Shown: positions 37,335 to 49,410 of the stretch, piece after piece
Position numbering within the stretch: the stretch's first letter is position 1
Layout: each line of letters opens with the position of its first letter
Position numbers and translations under genes: made by a program
Source: Neodiprion pinetum
Lineage: Eukaryota; Arthropoda; Insecta; Hymenoptera; Diprionidae
NCBI RefSeq assembly: GCF_021155775.2
Contig: NC_060233.1
Location: 3,080,501-3,144,500, forward strand
Reading direction: 5' to 3'
Length of the DNA stretch: 64,000 nucleotides
The notes under the pieces: generated by a model
Seen by the model: the letters and a program-made list of their open reading frames with translations, nothing else
The model's database searches: none
Told to the model about the DNA's origin: nothing

Positions 37335-40300
37335 TCTCCCACGGTGAACGCGACCGGTTGACTTGAGATGAAGACTTCCAAGGCAGAGTCTCCCGATTCA
37401 AACTACGCGCAAAATATCACTCCATCTCTTCGGAGCCTTCCAAATTCTCTTAAACACTCCAACGTTTGTTCGTCTCCTTATGCTTACTTGAGCAAGATCG
37501 ATGTTACGCTGCACCGTATAATGATGCCTGGCTCCAAGTGGAGGCTTGTACCGTCAGGTTGCCGGGTACTCGTCGAGTTATTACTCCTCCGTTGAAATAG
37601 ATTCGAGACTCTCGTGCTTTCATTCAGATACGGTAATTGGACCGATGGAGCATCGGAATCGCATTCGGAAAAAGAAAACGTTGAGGGATCAACCACAACC
37701 AAAGAAAATATCGCACTTATACTCAACCGTCGCGGTAAGAGTGACCAGTGTTACCAGTACATTAGGTACAATTATACTGGATTCAGTACTTTTCGCTCCA
37801 TTCAATAGGTCAGTACGCCTTCCGTAAACCTCGTACAATTGTGTGGTGGTGGTCTCTTCAACGTTTATTTTTTATAAATTTTTTTGTAAAGGTACAAAGC
37901 ACACGCAATAGATGGTCTTGGGATGCATTGTTCCATCTAGCCGACTATGAACATGTCTTCTTTTCTCCTTGTTCTTATTGCTCGTCACCGTCAGCACCTA
38001 TCAATTAGACGTTGCTTTTTACTTTCCATAGTCAACAGATATACTAGCCAACCACAGTGACACATGCCCTTAGAGAACAGTAATCCAGCCAATGTAGAAA
38101 GCCTAAATAAATTAAGAAAAGAAGAATAGCCAACCACTTTAGCAATATTGTTTGAACTTGCCACTGTATGTAAATTAGTATGTGAATCCCACTTTCAGTA
38201 TATTTTGGCGCTGCTGTCTAGTACGTAACGAAATAGAAGCAATTGGTTCTAGTCGTCGATAAATTCACAATGAGTGCCGTCAATTCATAACTTTGGAAAA
38301 TAAATGGGTCAATAGTTAATTGGGTCTAAGCGTGTTAGTAAATGGTACGGTTACCTTACCTCCAATGGAGTTAAGTCCAAGGCTAGTTCCGTGCAAAGTG
38401 AGTTCGGTCAGGCGTGAGATACCCTTGCTGCCAACTAGAGCGAGGCTACTGGCGAACGCTATGCGTGTACCAGTGATAGGGTAACATAAATTTATGCAGG
38501 AGGATCAGCGATGTGGTAATCGACGCTAGCCGAGAGACCTTTAAGCCAATCTAGAAGCTGTCACCTCGTTTGAACCATCGGACGAGTGCCCTCCGATACA
38601 CATTTGCGGAGACTCGACTCGACTCGACTTGACTCGATCCGTATTTCTTCCCACGACTTGATCCCGAGTCCTTGGAAGGTCTCCGGGTCCACGTGCATGA
38701 GTTCGATCGGGACGCGCGAGTTAGGAATCGTTTTGACTAATGGACGGTCGGTTGGACGCGTGTACCGATAAATTGGGCTCGCCTTGTACGCCCTAGGAAA
38801 TAAGCTACGTCGAAGCTGCTGGTCGGTGACTCCGCGACGACTTAATCTTCTTACATTTTCACGCTCTTGACAATAACGAAAAAAAAAAAAATCTAAAACA
38901 AAAACGAACCTCCAGGCTTAGCTAAGAACGAATTTACGCGCACTTCCGAAGCTCCCGCTTATGATACCTAAATCTGTACCTACAGGAAGATCCCCGGATC
39001 TGATTACGAATCAACGTTTACTAAACGTGTAAACTGAGCAAAATATCACTTGTTGCAATAATTGTTCCTAACGGAAAATTATAGCTCAATGAGTTTGTTG
39101 ATTTATGGTTTCGGGTACTTACTTTCTTTGTACTTAATGCCGCGTAATTTCTACTTAATTGAATCACGAGCGATAAGCTGAACAAACTGATACTTCGATG
39201 TTTTTCTTGGCGTCTTTCCTCCTACACTTTACGAAGCACACACTCCTTTCTAAAATTCTATGCATGATGGATTAAACGAATAAACTTACTTACTTAGTTC
39301 CGGGTAAGCACAATGAGCTTTGATCTCTGTAACCATAAAATCTATGAGTACTATGAGTAGGTACATATGTCATACTGTACTGTACTTTTTTCACCATAAG
39401 GTTACTTCTACCACATTTCCTTGTAAACTATTTCGACAATTTCATACCGCAGTTACATTTCACTAATTATACTAGATTCAGGCAAACATCCGAAGCAGAA
39501 ATTAGCTTCTGTCCACCTAGCAGAAACGCGGAGTGTAACACAAACGTAATCAAAGGGGGAATGTGCCGTGATACAGACGCTTTTACGGTTACCAATTTAT
39601 AGCCACAAATCGTGATCCCCGGCGATTTATTATTGAGACAACGCGTCCGTGGATCCAGTAGCTCTGTCCAGTAAGCAACAATGAGACTTTTACGTAGAGT
39701 CGTGTGCTTTTGCTCTGCAAGCTCGGTCCAAATCGTAGTCCTGGTAAGAATCCCGGGTGCTTGCGGAGTTCGTGCTCAAAATCGCGGTTTCAGGATCACC
39801 GAGGATCATCCGACAAACAGAACCAACCACCCCTCATCCCCTATTAGCCGGGCATATGTACGCATACAAACAGACGGTAGAACACCGCCTCTCGCCATTT
39901 CTCATCGATTCTCATAGGATCAGATACGAGATGAGATGCAGCAAAGATATCGCTCAGCCGACTTAAGGGGGAAATAAAGTATTATACGGAGAAAGGGGAC
40001 GGACTTTGAATCATGTTTGGTGGTTCGGGACGCCGAGTGATTGTGCAGTCCGGGAGAAACCTGGACCACCAGCTCACCGCGGGGTTTCCCCCTTTTTATA
40101 AATCTTCTTTTATTCCCCCCCTCTGCACTTTCGGCTTACGGGTAATTTTCAGGTTTTCCACTTTTTCATTTTGTATTTTTAATTTCCTTCTTCTTCATTT
40201 TTTTTCTTTTCTTTTTTGATTCTTTCTTCGCTTCGACGCTCCGTCGCACATATGTATGTATATAATATATGTATATATAGGTATATATTCATATACGTAT

Positions 40301-40908
40301 ATATTCGTGATGCAGGAAATTTACGAAATGCGAGCCCCTCTCGCATCTTCGGATAATTAAGGAAAGTTAACATTCCTTGTGCTGACGTACACGCTGGTTC
40401 TTAACTCTTGAGGCACGTAACCGATGGATGACTATACTTCACCCGCTTCGACCTCCCCGTCTCACTCACTCACTATCCTATACACGCATAATTCCATCTC
40501 TTACATTCGTCTCATCTCGCTGCGACAGTGGGGGATGTGTATTTTTAATACGAGGGATTGAAATCTCGGATGCGTTATTTTTCGCGCTGTAGTTGCTTTT
40601 TACGCTCTTCTCTTCGATGTAATTTCCCCCTTCTTCCTTTCTTTTTCTTTTTTTCTTTTTACTCGCGTTTCGCTTCAATCTTTTTCTCTCCACATATTTC
40701 GTACCGTGTACATGCGTTTAAGTACGTATACGTATACCTTTGCAAATTTTATACGTAAAATACATACGTACAACGTATGTTATACGCGAGAGAAGAAAAC
40801 CGCGGCCCGACTGCAGAGTTACAGTATTAATTTTTAATTAGAACCACCTTCCCGGCTTAACCCGCGAGGGATCTTACGGACTTGTTTCATTTTTCCCCCC
40901 CTTAGTTT

Positions 40909-40947
<39 letters not shown>

Positions 40948-41899
40948 TTATACATCCTTCAGAACTCGGTTTTATTTTGCCTATGGTGCCCATGTCGCAG
41001 TTATTCCGTTACCTTAATTTTTTCTCCTCACCGAAAGTATTGTACACACTTTTCTAAATTAAAACCTTGATTAATTTTCATCGGTGCAATTTTCTGGTTT
41101 ATATTGTAGAAGATAAAAAAAAGGGGGGGAGGGGGAGGGGGGAAGAAAAATAAAATAATAAACAAGCAAACACAGGTGAGATATATATATATATATATCT
41201 GAATTTTTTTTCATAACCCTGTAACATTGTTAGGTTTTGATGTTTTATCATTCAAGTCTTTTTTTATCGTTTTGTTTTTCTTTAATTTTTTTTTTTTTTC
41301 CCCGAACGATTAAACTCCGTGCGGTGAAATATTTACAAGTCAGGCAATCTCAAGGCAGGAAAATTATATTGAACTTCACGAAGTGCCTATTATAATATAT
41401 ATAGACTTCTTTCAGGCTTCACGTTACACTTGTGAGCGTGATTCTTGTAGAAATGCATGCATAAACACCGACACACGTACGAAAGAGAGTAAAACCAATT
41501 TTACATACTTTGAATAAAAATTCAATTCGAAAAATCTGTAAGGTAATTATTATACTTTGAGGCTATTTTTAAGTGCCTCCGAATACGGTATAACCGTACA
41601 TAAATTATACAACCATGCATTATGGTTGACACTGAGCACCGCATTCGTAGGGAAATAACACGGACGATGCCGCAGGAGCCTGCGATATTAAACGATTACG
41701 AAACCGAAATCGTCGGGATGAAATGAGACCTAGAAGCGAAGGAGAAAAAGGAGAAAGGTTAACCGCGAATAATGCAAGGTAGAGAAAAAATTTAAGAAAT
41801 AAAAATGAAAAAGGAAGGAGTGAAAGAAAGGGTGATAAAATGATATCAGCCACGTTGTACCAATTAATTTGAGCCCTTAATTCCATCCTCCTCCTCCTT

Positions 41900-41983
41900 C
41901 TCTTCTTCTTCTTCTTCTTCTTCTTCTTCTTCTTCTTCTTCTTCTTCTTCTTCTTCTTCTTCTTCTTCATTTTCTTCTTCTTC
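41900..41983 (+). repeat. CTT trinucleotide tract
   Basis: About 22 CTT units followed by an interrupted stretch. It makes a long poly-Lys frame on the minus strand, which is an artefact. Confidence 0.95.
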
Positions 41984-42569
41984 GCGGTTCAGGGTGCGCA
42001 ATATTCATTTTAATCATGATGATATCCTCGAAACCTGTACCAAGGTTGAATTAAGTGCTCACCGCGGTGGACAGAGAGAAAAATTTATAGTCTCCCCGGT
42101 TATTTTTCATACACGGATTATAATATATAGCCGCAGATTCTGATTCTTCTTTTCTGGTTTAATCTCTAATAATATATTTTAATTAATTAATAAAGTGACG
42201 CTGCAGGAAGATAAACGAGTATCTACGAAGCTCGTAACTTTTTGGTTAAAAGACTTGGCCGGTCTTATTTTATAGTACTACGCAGTACGTGCATTACGCA
42301 CTAAAAGTTGACTTAAACACCTTCGTATCTTGCGATCGATGTTATATAAGCGTATAGATTATGTACACCGCGTAAATACCTGCGCCTACCTAAAATCATC
42401 TGCATAAACTCATTCCCATGCAAATGAACATGAATATCGACACGGCATCGACTCGAGGAGGTTCGGGTTCAATGCTACTAGCTGCACAAGAAACTCCTGC
42501 GAGTGTCCTTCTCCTAGGAATCGAGATCCCCGGATCTAGATGTGCTCCCTGATTACTCCAAGACACCCT

Positions 42570-42810
42570 TACAATGAGAAAAATTTCACTTGTTATAGTA
42601 ACTAGAAAAATTCGGTAAAACAGGTATCGTTAGAAAAACCGTTTTCAATATTGTTCTCGATCCTTTTTTGGTTATTGCAACGCAAAATCAGTTTCTGAGG
42701 TTTAATCTACTTTTTTAAGTTAAACAAGGCTTCAACGTCAATCTAGGAAACTAATTTTCATTTTCTACCCAGAACTATATTTTTCCGGAAATAAAAATTT
42801 CTCTAAATAT
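42570..42810 (+). repeat. dispersed repeat D, longer copy
   Basis: It shares GAGAAAAATTTCACTTGTTA, AACTAGAAAAATT, TTTTCATTTTCTACCCAGAA and AAAAATTTCTCT with the 6.9-kb copy, but has an extra 80-100 bp in the middle. Confidence 0.5.
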
Positions 42811-43001
42811 ATTTTCGCGCAAATTTCCTCCAACGCGCGTTACAGAAACGCGAATTTCACAGATCTGCGAAAAAGTATTTGGGATGTTTATCGTAAATGT
42901 TATGTTTCCGATTCCTTTGAATCCAAAAATGACTAAGACGAATTTTTTAAGTCGACTGAAAAATTTTTGAAATCTAGTCGGAGTGTTCGCGAAACAAGAA
43001 C

Positions 43002-43591
43002 GTATACAGGGCATTGCACGCCAATTCGACTAAGGTCTGACCTGAAACCTCTTGGACTCCGTCCACGATTTTTTATATTGTTGTTCCAACTCTAAAAATC
43101 ATTCTGATTTTGATGATATTTTGACAGGATATATATTTATTTTTTTTTGTTTTCCATTACATAGATTTTTCATTACAATTTCCAGAGTGATGTTGTATCA
43201 GCGAAGACACATCGAATCCTATAAACTGAGGAAAAAATATCAAAACGACTAACAAAAAATTATTAATCAGCTTAAATATGAATAAAAAAAAAAAAAGAAC
43301 TGCCGTTTTGTCCGCCCGCGTCAATTTTGGTTGGAATATTTTTGGTGCTAGCCGCAGAATTTATGTAATTCTGTTCATAATTTTTAAAAATGCTGCATTC
43401 GCTGTCAAAATATCGTTATTTAAGGACCTCTGGGGGCGGCAGGGGATGTAGAGAAAATCTGAAACAAAAATAAAAATGACTTTAAGAGTTGTAACGACAA
43501 TATAAAAAATCGTGAACCAAATCCAAGAGGGTTCAGGTCAGACCCTGGTCGAATTGGCATGGAATGCCCCATACATATAGGGGGCATTCCA
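43002..43591. mobile_element. foldback element with a terminal hairpin
   Basis: The left arm (43002-43115) contains CCAATTCGAC and GGTCTGACCTGAAACCTCTT. The right arm (about 43462-43574) is its inverse with GGTCTGACCTGAACCCTCTT. The arms pair for about 110 bp around a loop of about 345 bp. At the right edge, TGGAATGCCCC and GGGGCATTCCA form an 11-bp stem (43560-43591). The inside has no recognisable frame. Confidence 0.7.
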
Positions 43592-44348
43592 CTTCCTAAT
43601 AGACGTTCTGTTCGACGGTGAGCATATTTGTTGAAGAAAAGCACTTTTGTTCGTAACTGCCACAGAAATGAAGGGAAAGACACGGGGCCTCGTAGTCTGA
43701 TATTATAATTGCTTGGCGAGATGAGGAAACGGTAAATCAAAGATTGTGACACGGCGTACGGCCGTCGGCTAGAATTGCTGCTGCTGCTGCTGCTGCTGCT
43801 GATAATGATAATGAAAATACCGAATCATAAAAACGGGAGGTTATTAATTAGCTACGTGCCTCTAATTAATGATCCCTACCATCCGTTAACCGGCGTGGAA
43901 ACCTCAGAAACTGTCATTACTTAATTACTTATGGCAGGCATTAACGTGAATCACGAGACGTTTACTTTCCCATAAATATCAACTTTCAAAATACCCAAAT
44001 ATATATGCATATTGGTATACATACATACTATATATACATATATATGTGTGTATAGTGCGTAGACACTTTGACACTTTTGGTAGCTAGACCGGAAGAATCG
44101 AGGAAATTCTTTCGCTTTCTACAATTCTATTATACTCATGACATACGCTGTGAGAAATTTTATTCGTCATACTTACAATGTTAGATACTAGAGAATTTGC
44201 TTTGAATTTCATTTGAATCGTAAGAAAAATTTTTATATGAAAGTGACTGTTTAGTGTAATTACTGTTCTGAATTTGTACCCGGAATTGTGTATTTGAATT
44301 ATTCTTTGCAATTCTTTTTAGACTGGCCAGCAGCCAGAAAATGAATAA

Positions 44349-45380
44349 TATCCAATTCGAATTTCGAAATAAAGATTCAGATTCGTAATTGACGATTTTA
44401 AAGCCTTCGGATACCATTTTACTTGAAAATATGACGATTTTTTAAATTTTGAAACACTATTAATGGAATATTTTTAGATTTTCTCCCACCATATTGGATC
44501 GCTATTTTAGATTTCGCAATCTGACTTCAGATTCGTGATCAGCCACTCAACGAACCGAAGAATACCAATTTTCATCAAAATCCAAATGTTTTCAGTTTTT
44601 TTTTTTCAACTTATCGAATACGCCAATTATAAATTTTGCAAATCTGACCTTAGTTTCGTGATTACCGGCCCAAAAAACCTCGCGCTACCAATTTTGATCA
44701 AATCCATTCATCCATTCTTAAAATATCGTTTTCATTCGACTTTTTGAAATTTTGTGATTTGAATAATTGAAAAAGTACTGAACCGATCATACCCAAAATC
44801 TAATCAGTTCTAAGTTTTGAAAATCTGCGTCGATTGAGACCAAAATCACTGAAATCCGGTAACTCGTTCTCGAGTTTTCGTCGGACAAAAAAATTGATCA
44901 CACGCATGCGTACACCTGGGGACAATGAGTCTGAGACCACTAATTTTTTACACCAGACAGTTATGTTGGCAACACAGAGAAACCTACAGCGCCATGATCG
45001 GCAGAGCGCGAAAGAAACTCAATCTCAATAAACGTAACATAACCCATGATCGTCGAATCTAACCTAAGAATTGACATGTCAATCCAGCAAATCATTATCC
45101 CCGCGGTATTCTAAGGTTAGATTCGACGGTCATGGGTTACGTTACGTTTACTGAGATCGAGTTAGTTTCGCGATCGGCCGACTGTGGCGCTGTAGTTTTC
45201 TCTGTGCTGCCAACATAACTGTCTAGTGTAAAAAATTAGCCGTCGCATTGTCAGATTCATTGTCCCCAAGTGTACGTACAGACGTCCATCCGAAAATGAT
45301 TGGAGATGATTCTCTGAACCTCAAAGGGTGGAGTAATCTAGCAAAAACTCAACTTTTCACTCTCAAGGAAACCGTACAGT
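44349..45380. repeat. dispersed repeat A, copy interrupted by a MITE
   Basis: The segments 44349-44910 and 45275-45380 align in the same order to 9060-9545. Shared words include CAGATTCGT, GAAATCCGGTAACTCGTTCT and GATTCTCTGAACCTCAAA (CTAAACC in the other copy). The block at 44470-44640 is absent from the 9-kb copy. The frames inside show no protein domain. Confidence 0.7.
44913..45272. mobile_element. foldback MITE, nested in repeat A
   Basis: The two ends are near-perfect inverted copies. The left end reads CACCTGGGGACAATGAGTCT and the right end, reverse-complemented, reads CACTTGGGGACAATGAATCT. The arms pair for about 165 bp each, including a segment TATGTTGGCA-CACAGAGAAA, and leave a short central loop. 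TA dinucleotides flank both ends (44911-44912 and 45273-45274), which fits a TA target duplication as made by Tc1/mariner-type transposases. There is no coding frame of transposase length. The flanking DNA on both sides aligns to the uninterrupted repeat A copy at about 9060-9545. The element lies 200 bp upstream of the Ddr signal-peptide exon. Confidence 0.8.
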
Positions 45381-45474
45381 AACTGCAACAAGAACTACAC
45401 CTTATAAAGTACAAAAATAAAGTCTACTACCATGACTATCGTTCTGGTAACCATCCAATCATCTCCACTTTCAG

Positions 45475-45639
45475 ATCGGCGCGGAAATGACGGAGGTCGA
45501 ACGGTGAACCATCGGGCCTAGCCGTCTGCGATGAGGGGTGCCCGGAGGATTTCCTCCGGAGGTGCGTCACCTGCCCTCATCCTTATATTCCCGGTCGTCC
45601 TGGGCAGCCTCGTAACCGTCGCTCACGGCGTTGACCTCT
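45475..45639 (+). CDS. Ddr: Ddr coding exon 1 (start codon, signal peptide)
   Basis: This is the first coding exon of a discoidin domain receptor. The exon begins after a good acceptor (pyrimidine-rich, CTTTCAG ending at 45474). The ATG is at 45531 and the donor is CT|GTGAGT at 45639/45640, so the coding part is 45531-45639 and ends in phase 1. An in-frame TAG at 45519-45521 shows that 45531 is the first usable in-frame Met. Residues 1-14 are basic and Ser/Gly-rich, and residues 15-33 are a hydrophobic core (ALILIFPVVLGSLVTVAHG), which is a classic secretory signal. Joining to the next exon gives VDLSQC, the usual start of the mature discoidin domain. The leader holds a short upstream ORF (45487-45507, six codons, out of frame) that could damp translation. 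The frame and splice sites are seen directly; the name comes from the joined protein. Confidence 0.9.
45487..45507 (+). other. short upstream ORF in the Ddr leader
   Basis: An ATG in the leader of the first coding exon opens a six-codon frame (MTEVER) closed by TGA at 45505-45507. It lies 24 bp before the main ATG and is not in frame with it. Such short frames usually lower translation of the main frame and allow reinitiation. That effect is inference here. Confidence 0.5.
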
Positions 45640-47392
45640 GTGAGTATGAATAAACAAATTAAAATAAGACAAACGCAGACACTTTCCACCAACTATTTAT
45701 TTCTCCTCGCGTTTCGGCGATTCTCAGCCACCAGTGCACCAGTGTTTGTGCCACGTGCGTTGAGAGCTTTTCTCAGCTTTCCGCAGCGCGGTTCGATTTA
45801 CAGTCAAAAGACGTCGACGTCGCGAATATCGATGTGTGTTCGGGATATTCTACAAACATTTATATTCCTATCTTCGGCCGATGTTGTAACGGAGCTTGCA
45901 TAAATATCATATCTTCGAGGCTGTTGAAGCTTATCTCGAAAACGGATATCGAACATTCCCCGATGTTTATTACCAAAGTTTCTCTGATCGTACCGCGACT
46001 GTCCACCGGTCACCGGAAGTCGAACGATAGCTTCGATATCTCACTATCGTCTACTAACGGCTTAGTGCAACTCCCGTTAACAACTATTGCAAAACAATTC
46101 ACCGCTAAATGCCTTTTCGAATTTACGAGCTTTTGTTTGAGCAAAAATATCGCCAAAGATTAATCTAACCATCTAATTTATACTTTACTCTGTCTGTTAT
46201 ACATATTACATCACCGAATATACACGATCAGCTCATCTCTCTGCAACAACAACAACAACAACAAGAATTCACCTCAGTATTTAATAATAATCTACAGGCT
46301 CTAAATCACTTGAAACGCGAGAATTGATTTCTATTAAATCTTTTCATACGGTTATGATGGGTTTCTGATTTTTTTTTTGTTATCTCACCTGAAAAATGTT
46401 CAGAGAAAGAGATTCCTTGTTTAAAGGAGGTTGAAAATCGAAAACCTTGTAAGTTTTTGAATGTTTATACGGGTACATTTTTTTTTTTTGCCCAATGATT
46501 TTGTTTGCTTTTTATACAAATTTCTTGCCAGAATCGTTGCATCCAATTGTAAATGAGAAGATTAAAGCTTGCGATTTCATTGGAAATTTGGCATTTACAT
46601 ATCATGCGATAAGTGTTGGGATGCGATTATTCGAAGCGAGTAAAAATTCGTCCGCGGAAAAAAAAAAGAGAAAAGAATAAATGGACTGGTTCGAGATAGC
46701 GAGAAAAGTGGCTAAGAAAAATAAACGGGAACATTAAACAGATTATGAAAATTTCCCAGTAGAATCCAAGCGTACAATATTATATTTGTCTGATCCTCAA
46801 TCTCGCTACTCGTCACATTATAATTACACGTGAAATTTATGCATTACATATTTATACCTACGTATATACGTATACGTATACGTGATGAAAATTCGCCGGG
46901 TTGTAATATAAATATATTTCCCTTAAATATTGTTAAAACTTCGCCGCGAGGTAAAAGCCTGATAACTTTCGGTTCGTGTTTCCAGTTCGCATCTGTGGAG
47001 GCCTGCAAGCGGGGAAAGAGACGCGATAAAGCAGAAATTTAAAAGCTTGAAGAGGTTGGTTGGCTGAAAATCGATACTTGTTATTAATTTTCTTGCGAGA
47101 TGGTCGAACGTTGAATATTTATTAAATTATCGTAACAACTAGCAGCAAAAATTTATTTAAAAAATTATACAAAAATACTAAATACGATTAAAAAAAAAAG
47201 AAACAAAGATATTTTCCAATTTTTAAGCGATTTGAAATTAATTATCCATCATGTTCCAGCTTTTCTTTATAACTCTGGTATCTGGTCTCTTTGTTTATTA
47301 TTATAAATATAACCTTCGGTATCGATTGCGAACATAATAATTTTACAAATATTCAATATTCGACTGTGAGTATTCTACAGGTGAATAAAATT

Positions 47393-48077
47393 GGGGTCAG
47401 GTCGAAGTTACGAATTTGAAAAGTTCCGAAAGCGCATAATTCCGAATTATTTGCTGGCAAAACTTGAAGTAAAGAAATCAGACTTTTACGGAACAAAGAA
47501 GTTTCGAATGGTCGGAAAGCCGACGGTTCAAAGTTCCGAAATGCAAGATTCCGAAAATTCAAGTTACGATAGAAAAAATTTCCGAAAAGTAAAACTCTGA
47601 TGAAGCAAAATTACGAAAAATAAACTTTCGACAGAGTGAAATTTAAAAAATTAAAATATATACTCAGGCGTCGTAGTTTACTCAACGAGTGGGTATAAAA
47701 AATGAGAAAAACCGAAAATCAGAATGACCAGAATTCCGAACGTAAGAATATCAAGAATCAAAAACAAAGAAACATCAATATGGTCAAAGTTTACGAAGCC
47801 AGATATTCACATAACTGAAAATCTTCGATCATTCGAAATTTCAATGTTCCAGACTTTTAAATTTTCTCATTTTCGCACTTTCGGAACTTTGACTTTTCCG
47901 AGTTACGCCTTTTTGGCATTTTGTCCTTTCGGAGCTTTGAACGTTCGGTTTCGACCTATTCAAAACTTTGACGTTTCGCGAAAGTTTGATTTCTCCACTT
48001 CAAGTTTCGCCATAAAAAAAAATTCGGGATTTGCGCGCTTTCGGAACTTTTCAAATCAGTAATTTCAACCCCGCCCC
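47393..48077. mobile_element. foldback built of CCGAAA-type repeats
   Basis: The left arm contains GAAAAGTTCCGAAAGCGC (47416 onward). The right arm carries the exact reverse complement ending near 48054. The arms pair for 150-230 bp, through AACTTGAAGT and GGTTCAAAG/GTTCAAAG words. The outermost bases are GGGG on the left and CCCC on the right. Each arm is itself made of imperfect units of about 20 bp based on AGTTCCGAAA. No coding frame is recognised. Confidence 0.65.
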
Positions 48078-48230
48078 AAAAAATTAATAAACAGTATTTA
48101 TTTTCGACCAAACAGCCATGTTAATCGAAATCGTATCGCTTGTCCTTTACAGCCTTTAACCCCGGGTTTACCTGCTACGAAATAATTGTTATACGGGTCC
48201 GGTGATACCGAGGTGGAAAAGCTCTCTCCG

Positions 48231-48277
48231 TGCTTTCCTTTCCTTTCCTTTCCTTCCCTTTCCTTTCATTTCCTTTC
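48231..48277 (+). repeat. CCTTT-type pentamer tract upstream of Ddr exon 2
   Basis: Units of CCTTT with a few variants (CCCTTT, CATTT) run over about 45 bp, ending about 137 bp before the exon 2 acceptor. Confidence 0.9.
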
Positions 48278-48413
48278 CGCTCTACCCGCGGGAGTTTATC
48301 TTTCCATGGCGCACCTTCGTTTGCTCGTTTACACACCCTTTTCATCCCTTTTACATAATTATTGCCGTTACGATCGTCTCCTAACGCCTCATCTTCTCGC
48401 TTGAAATTTTCAG

Positions 48414-48519
48414 CCCAATGTATCGCCCCTCTTGGCATGGAATCGGGGGCCATTCCGGATGCCGATATCACCGCAAGCTCAAGTTTCGACAGCGGAAACG
48501 TCGGTCCCCATCAGGCTAG
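48414..48519 (+). CDS. Ddr: Ddr coding exon 2 (start of discoidin domain)
   Basis: The exon is bounded by TTTTCAG at 48413 and AG|GTGAGT at 48519/48520. It enters with two bases of a split Ser codon and leaves with two bases of a split Arg codon. It encodes residues 37-72 and begins SQCIAPLGMESGAIPD, which is the family signature for the first strand of the discoidin (F5/8 type C) domain. Cys39 is the first of the two cysteines that close the domain (partner Cys195 in exon 4). The later stretch ITASSSFDSGNVGP corresponds to the first collagen-binding loop of vertebrate DDRs. The Trp used there by human DDR2 is Phe here. A CCTTT-type pyrimidine repeat lies about 140 bp upstream. Confidence 0.93.
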
Positions 48520-49324
48520 GTGAGTTTCGTCCTCGTCCAAAATTTTGCCTTTTTTTTTTTTATTTGTTTTTCATTTCTTTTCATTTTTTCTTCTCTTCTT
48601 CTCTACGTCGAAAAATATTTTATAATACAGGTATACCTAATCGTTGAAGAAAAGTTACGAAATTAAAACCCACAATAGGTATACCATATTATAAGCTGCA
48701 GTTTCGAATTGTACTCGAACAATTTTCAACTATTTTCTTTTTTTTCATTTCTTTTATTAATGTATATACGTGTATAAAAAAATCTTCGTGAAAAAAATTC
48801 ATCACTCGTTCTCTGTTTTTTTTTTTTTTTTGATTTAATTATATTCGCAACATCGTATCTTCAACATTTGAAAATAAATTTTTTACGAAACTTATGAGGG
48901 AGAAAAAAAAAAAATTGACGATCCACGCGGAAAATTGTTTGAGCATTATGAAAAATAGGGAGATGCAGCTATATTTTTGTTTACTTTTTTTTACTTTCCG
49001 TCTCAAATCACTTTCTCGAATATCAACGAATCTTTGCGTTTACCGAAACTCTGGAATCCGAAAAATAGATTTTTAGAAAAAATGTCGGTCCGTCGATCTG
49101 TCCCAGAAACTTCAGCGACGTTCTCTGAAACGGCTAGATGAAAAAATCTAAAACTTACAGGATTTAACAACGAAATGACGGGCATGAAAAATTGCCATGT
49201 CCGATTTAATTGGACCTTCCGGTTCTACCGGAAATAAATCAATTTTCAACGTTCAACTTTTTCATTCCTCTGCCAAGTCCTGTCGGTTTCAGATTTTTCA
49301 TTCGACCGTTTTCGAGATCATCGC

Positions 49325-49410
49325 GAAAGAATATTTTTGGATTGCGGTAAAAAGTGAAAACAATCACGGACCGAGCGGTAACCGGAACTGAAAATTTCTC
49401 TCAGTCTACC
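49325..49410 (+). repeat. dispersed repeat D, 3' part
   Basis: GAATATTTTTGGATTGCGGT, AAAAAGTGAAAA and GAAAATTTCTCTCAGTCTAC match the 3' part of the 6.9-kb copy. Confidence 0.5.

Larger units (their letters stand above)
34460..41890. other. non-coding (presumed intron 1, part 5)
   Basis: No exon is recognised. It holds a GTC tract within a GC-rich patch (35569-35760), a small hairpin TTGAGC/GCTCAA near 36581-36598, an ATG-started 77-codon frame on the minus strand (37101-37334, listed separately), a GACTC pentamer run (about 38608-38637) and TA tracts near 40911-40941 and 41181-41199. The stretch 36900-38800 is less AT-rich than its flanks and may be an old transposon insertion, but I could not find its ends. 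Confidence 0.4.
45640..48413 (+). other. Ddr: Ddr intron between coding exons 1 and 2
   Basis: This 2,774 bp GT..AG intron contains a CAA tract (46243-46265), the foldback at 47393-48077 and a CCTTT-type tract (48231-48277). No further exon is recognised. Confidence 0.85.

Noticed and set aside
41620..41970. Minus-strand frame with a long poly-Lys start
   Set aside because: It is the CTT microsatellite read on the other strand. The rest has no domain.
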